From the NCBI RefSeq assembly GCF_024055665.1, contig NZ_JAMXMC010000001.1:310001-374000 (forward strand): a stretch of DNA of 64,000 nucleotides, in the 5' to 3' direction. A program made the position numbers and the translations under genes. The DNA is from Ideonella oryzae (GTDB lineage: Bacteria; Pseudomonadota; Gammaproteobacteria; Burkholderiales; Burkholderiaceae_C). Below are positions 60,515 through 64,000 of the stretch, piece after piece. Positions within the stretch are counted from its first letter, which is position 1. The number at the start of each line of letters is the position of its first letter. The notes beneath the pieces are model-generated. The model was not told the origin of the DNA and made no database searches. It was given only the letters and a program-made list of their open reading frames with translations.

Positions 60515-63465
60515 GCGACAGCGCCCTCGCCTGCCACCGGCAGGGTGAAGCAGAAGGTGGCGCCTGCCCCGGGCCGCTGTTCGGCCCACAGCCGGCCGCC
60601 GTGCGACTCCACGATGCCGCGGCTGATGGCCAGGCCCATGCCCAGGCCCTGTGGCTTGCTGGTGTGGAAGGCCTGGAAGATCTCCTCGCCGGCCTGCGGG
60701 TCCAACCCCGGCCCGGCATCCTCGACCCGCACATGCAGGCTGGCCGCGTCGTGCCGGCCCAGGGTGACGCTGACCCAGCGGGGCCCGGCCCCGTCGCGGC
60801 CGATGGCCTCCATGCCGTTCATCACCAGGTTGAGCACCACCTGCTGGACCTGCACCGGGTCGGCCAGAACCGCCGGCAGCCCGTCGGGTGCGGCCACCTG
60901 CAGCGTCACCCGGCGGCTCTGGGCCTCGGCCCGCACCAGCTCGATGACCTCGGCCACCGCCGTGGCCAGGGCCACCGGCTGGCGGCGGGTGGCCCCGCGC
61001 TGCAGAAAGGCCCGGGTGCGGCCGATGATGTCGGCGGCGCGCCGGGCGTCGCGCACGATGCGCTCCAGCGCCGCATGGGCCTGGGGCTCGTTGGGCGGCT
61101 GGGCATCCAGCCAGCGCAGGCCGGCCTGGCCATTGGCCGCCACGGCCGCCAGGGGCTGGTTGATCTCGTGGGCCAGCGAGGCCGCCATCTCGCCCAGCGC
61201 GCTGGCGCGGGTGACCTGGGCCAGCGTCTCGCGGGCCGCGGCCAGCGCCTCCTCGGCGGCCTTCTGCTCGGTGATGTCCTCGGCCACCACCACCAGCAGC
61301 GGCGCGTTCGCGGCGGTGTCGGGCACCTGGGCCACGCTGGTGCTGGCCCACACCACGTGGCCGTCGCGGTGCAGAAAGCGCCGCTGCACGTGGTACTCGC
61401 GCACCTCGCCGGCCAGCACCCGGGCCACCCGCTCACGGCTGGCCGGGTGTTCGCCCGGCGGCGTGATGTCGGCCAGGCCGCAGCGGCGGATCTGGGCGTC
61501 CGTGTGCCCGAGCATGCGGCTGAACGCGGGGTTGGCCCCCAGGATGCGCTCGGCCCCGTCCAGCAATGCAATGCCCACCGGCGAATGCTCGTAGATGGCC
61601 CACCAGCGCTGCTCCGATTCCTGCAGCGCCCGCCGGCTGACGATGAGCTGGTGGGCCAGGTGGGACAGGTCGTCGCTCTGCGAAGCCAGGGCCTGGCGCA
61701 TGGCGTCGCGGGCCAGCTTCATGCCCACCAGGTTGCGCACCCGGGCGCGCAGCTCATGCGCCGAGAAGGGCTTGGTCAGGTAGTCCTGCGCGGCCTGGGC
61801 CAGCAGCCGGGTGCGCAGCGCATGGTCGTCCCGCGCGGACAGCACCAGCACCGGCACCTCGGCCAGCGCAGGCGCCTCCCGGATGGCCTGGATCAGCCGG
61901 TCCCCGGACAGACCCGGCATCATCAGGTCGGTGACGATCAGGTCCGGCGGCGCGGCCAGGGCCTGCTGCAGCGCCGTCTGCCCATCGCCCACGGCCAGCA
62001 CCCGGTGGTCGTGCCCCAGGGCCTCGCGCACGAAGCGCCGCATTTCGGGGTGGTCCTCCACCAGCAGCACGGTGGCGCGGCCGGGTGGCGGCGCCGCCCC
62101 CTCGGGCGCCAGCGCCTCGGCCTCGCCGGGCACGGCGGCGCACACCGCCTCGGAAGACGGGTCGGCATCCAGCTCCGGCAAGGCACGCGGGGTCGAGGTG
62201 AAGGCGGTCTGCAGCGGCCGGTCGGGCAGGTAGTGTTCCTCACCGGGCTGCAAGGGCAGCTCCAGCTGGAACAGGGCGCCGCCGCCCGGCGCATCGCTCA
62301 CGCCGATCACGCCGCCGTGCAACTGCACCAGCTCCTTCACGATGGCCAGCCCCAGGCCGGAGCCGCTCTGGTCGCCGGCGGCGGTCTCGCTGCCCTGGTG
62401 GAAGCGGTCGAAGATGGCCTGGCGCTGCGCCGGCGGCACGCCCGGCCCCGAGTCCTGCACCTTGAGCAGGCAGCGCGCACTGCCCAGCGGCTCCAGCACG
62501 CAGCGGATGCGGCCGCCCGCCGGCGTGAACTTGAAGGCGTTGGACAGCAGGTTCTGCAGGATGCGCTCGAACTGACGCGGGTCCACCGCGGCGGGCAGGC
62601 TGGGCGGCGTGGACACCGTGTAGCTCAGGGCCCGCTTGGGCGCCAGCCACTGGAAGGGCTGGGCCACATGGCGCACCAGGGCGGCCAGGTCCACCCGGGC
62701 ATAGCTGGGCGCCAGGTGGCCCGCATCCACGCGGGCCAGGTCCAGCAGGTCGTTGACGTGGCCCAGCAGGGTCTCGGCGCTGCGGCGGATCAGCAGCAGC
62801 CGATCGCGCTGCGTGGGGTCTGGCCCGGCGTCCTGCTCCAGCAGGTCCTCGACCGGCCCGAGGATGAGGGTGAGCGGCGTGCGGAACTCGTGGCTGAGCT
62901 TGGCGAACAGGTCGCTCTTGAGCTGGTCCAGGCGGCGCACCTGGTCCAGAAGGTCCTGCAGCTCAGCGTTCTTGCGCACCACCTCGGCCTCGGCCTGCTT
63001 CTTGGCCGAGATGTTGCGCCCCTCGGCCAGCAGGAACACCACCTCGCCCTGGTCGTCGCGCACCGGCATCAGCGAGTAGTCGACCACGATGGTCTCGTCG
63101 CCCGCGGCCTGGCCATAGACCTCCAGGTCGCAGCGCACGAACTCGCCGCCCGCGGCGCGGCGCACGATGTCGCGCTGCAGGGCCACGCTCTCGCGCGAGA
63201 CCTGGAACCAGCGCGCCTCCCAGAAGGGCCGGCCGCGGATGTCCTCGAACTGCAGGCCCGCGCCCTCCAAGGCTGCGCGGTTGATCTCCAGCGTGGTGCC
63301 CTGCGCATCCAGCACGCCGACGAACTGGTACATCGCGTCGAGCACGATGCGCGCGAGCTTCTCGCGCCGGGTCTGCGGCGGATCGGTGGCCCGCAGCGTC
63401 ACGTCGCCGATCTGGCAGCCGCTGTCGACGGCGAGAGAAGGCGAAGGGCTCATGGACTGCGGCAT
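60511..63465 (-). CDS. tmoS: TodS/TmoS-like double sensor kinase
   Basis: About 984 residues (TodS has 978) without transmembrane segments, so it senses in the cytoplasm. Order: PAS1 (about 40-155, with aromatic stretch GRPFWEARWFQVS), HisKA-HATPase 1 (His192 in KLSHEFRTPL), receiver (Asp513 in VTDLMMPGLSG, Lys565), PAS2 (about 620-740), HisKA-HATPase 2 (His766 in AHEINQPLAAV). The N-terminal basic-zipper segment of TodS is not evident. In TodS the first PAS binds toluene directly. Start: ATG at 63465; an ATG four codons later is also possible, neither with a clear ribosome binding site. Confidence 0.9.
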   Translation of the reverse strand: MPQSMSPSPSLAVDSGCQIGDVTLRATDPPQTRREKLARIVLDAMYQFVGVLDAQGTTLEINRAALEGAGLQFEDIRGRPFWEARWFQVSRESVALQRDIVRRAAGGEFVRCDLEVYGQAAGDETIVVDYSLMPVRDDQGEVVFLLAEGRNISAKKQAEAEVVRKNAELQDLLDQVRRLDQLKSDLFAKLSHEFRTPLTLILGPVEDLLEQDAGPDPTQRDRLLLIRRSAETLLGHVNDLLDLARVDAGHLAPSYARVDLAALVRHVAQPFQWLAPKRALSYTVSTPPSLPAAVDPRQFERILQNLLSNAFKFTPAGGRIRCVLEPLGSARCLLKVQDSGPGVPPAQRQAIFDRFHQGSETAAGDQSGSGLGLAIVKELVQLHGGVIGVSDAPGGGALFQLELPLQPGEEHYLPDRPLQTAFTSTPRALPELDADPSSEAVCAAVPGEAEALAPEGAAPPPGRATVLLVEDHPEMRRFVREALGHDHRVLAVGDGQTALQQALAAPPDLIVTDLMMPGLSGDRLIQAIREAPALAEVPVLVLSARDDHALRTRLLAQAAQDYLTKPFSAHELRARVRNLVGMKLARDAMRQALASQSDDLSHLAHQLIVSRRALQESEQRWWAIYEHSPVGIALLDGAERILGANPAFSRMLGHTDAQIRRCGLADITPPGEHPASRERVARVLAGEVREYHVQRRFLHRDGHVVWASTSVAQVPDTAANAPLLVVVAEDITEQKAAEEALAAARETLAQVTRASALGEMAASLAHEINQPLAAVAANGQAGLRWLDAQPPNEPQAHAALERIVRDARRAADIIGRTRAFLQRGATRRQPVALATAVAEVIELVRAEAQSRRVTLQVAAPDGLPAVLADPVQVQQVVLNLVMNGMEAIGRDGAGPRWVSVTLGRHDAASLHVRVEDAGPGLDPQAGEEIFQAFHTSKPQGLGMGLAISRGIVESHGGRLWAEQRPGAGATFCFTLPVAGEGAVA

Positions 63466-63550
63466 GCCAGGAAGAGGAACCCCAGGTTCTAAACGAGCCG
63501 CCGGTCTGGAGCGACGGGGCTTTCCCTCAAGCCCCATCGTCGCGGCACGC

Positions 63551-64000
63551 TCAGAAGCCTTCGAGCACGATCTTGCCGCGCGCGGTGCCGCTCTCGATCA
63601 GCGCATGGGCGCGGCGCAGATTGGCCGCGTCGATGCGGCCATAGTGCTCGCCCAGCGTCGTGCGGATGCGGCCGGCATCGACCAGATCGGCCACGCGTTC
63701 CAGCAGTTCGTGCTGACGCACCATGTCCGGCGTCTGGAAGACCGCCCGGGTGAACATCATTTCCCAGTGCAGCGAGAGGGACTTGCGCTTGAGCGGCATC
63801 GCATCCAGCGTGCCCGGGTCATCGATCAGCGCGAGGTGGCCCTGCGGGGCCAGCGCCTCCACGATCTGGGCGTAGTGCTCGGCGGTGTGGGTAATGCTGA
63901 TGACATAGGGCACGGCCGGCACGCCGATGCGCGCGAGTTCCTGGGGCAGCGGCTGGCGGTGGTCGATCACCGCATGGGCGCCCAGCTCGCGCAGCCAGGC
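63551..64000 (-). CDS. Zinc-type alcohol dehydrogenase-like (quinone oxidoreductase) protein, C-terminal part
   Basis: The last 149 residues of an MDR-family oxidoreductase; the N-terminal catalytic half lies right of the window. Visible sequence starts AWLRELGAHAVIDHRQPL, the end of the nucleotide-binding domain, and goes on with YVISITHTAEHYAQIVEALAPQGHLALIDDP and ends RARGK-type IESGTARGKIVLEGF. This matches the ZADH-like subfamily that usually lacks or poorly conserves catalytic zinc ligands. It is 85 bp upstream of the sensor kinase gene on the same strand; a functional link is unproven. Confidence 0.85.
   Translation of the reverse strand, partial: AWLRELGAHAVIDHRQPLPQELARIGVPAVPYVISITHTAEHYAQIVEALAPQGHLALIDDPGTLDAMPLKRKSLSLHWEMMFTRAVFQTPDMVRQHELLERVADLVDAGRIRTTLGEHYGRIDAANLRRAHALIESGTARGKIVLEGF

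Noticed and set aside
60481-63492. Open frame of about 1000 codons on the plus strand opposite the TodS-like kinase
   Set aside because: Same kind of shadow; no domain motifs, composition dominated by Gln, His, Gly, Arg and Leu.

Overview
The window is very GC-rich (roughly 70%), densely coding DNA with codon use, gene families and gene neighbourhoods typical of Burkholderiales. The mix of genes (toluene monooxygenase, PQQ alcohol dehydrogenase, a DUF2242 lipoprotein, many sensor kinases) fits the Rubrivivax/Leptothrix/Ideonella/Methylibium part of that order, though this is inference from gene content only. I see no rRNA, tRNA, CRISPR array, insertion sequence or phage gene. It reads as a chromosomal segment with several metabolic and signalling modules.

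Left part (1-6.1 kb): a vitamin B12 uptake and salvage operon on the minus strand, btuB-tonB-btuC-btuD-cobO-cobT, headed by a cobalamin riboswitch whose core motifs are readable. Then come a YitT-type membrane protein, a DnaQ-like exonuclease, a DUF2242 lipoprotein, a first chemoreceptor, an exported amidohydrolase, a LuxR-type regulator, a SUV3-like RNA helicase, and a small lipoprotein paired with a Tat-exported phospholipase C and a DeoR-type regulator (6.1-19.2 kb).

Copper module (19.2-23.1 kb): four minus-strand genes (small secreted Cys/His protein, TolC-type outer-membrane lipoprotein, CopA-type multicopper oxidase, DUF411/CopG). They lie behind a textbook MerR/CueR-type promoter: 19-bp spacer and a perfect 8-bp dyad. 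YggL, a DUF1566 protein, a membrane-anchored metallophosphoesterase and a large patatin-like protein follow.

Signalling block (29-45.3 kb): on the minus strand a four-PAS NarX-type kinase, NarL-type regulator, HD-GYP response regulator and a MASE3/five-PAS hybrid kinase. On the plus strand a luciferase-like oxidoreductase, a hybrid kinase, a radical SAM protein and a Cache-PAS-GGDEF diguanylate cyclase. Synthesis and breakdown of c-di-GMP are therefore both encoded close together.

Alcohol oxidation block (45.3-51.1 kb): quinohaemoprotein alcohol dehydrogenase, aldehyde dehydrogenase, MetA-like outer-membrane protein and an AraC-type regulator, all on the minus strand. An Ntn-type amidotransferase-like protein, a DUF296 protein and PanE follow.

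Toluene block (53.6-63.5 kb): a second chemoreceptor converges on a complete tmoABCDEF-type four-component toluene/benzene monooxygenase operon. Upstream of it lie a TodT/TmoT-like regulator and a double-kinase TodS/TmoS-like sensor. A 24-bp inverted repeat in the tmoA promoter region is the obvious candidate operator. The window ends inside a zinc-type alcohol dehydrogenase-like gene. Together the genes suggest a free-living, motile, metal-tolerant bacterium able to sense, approach and oxidise aromatic hydrocarbons and alcohols.
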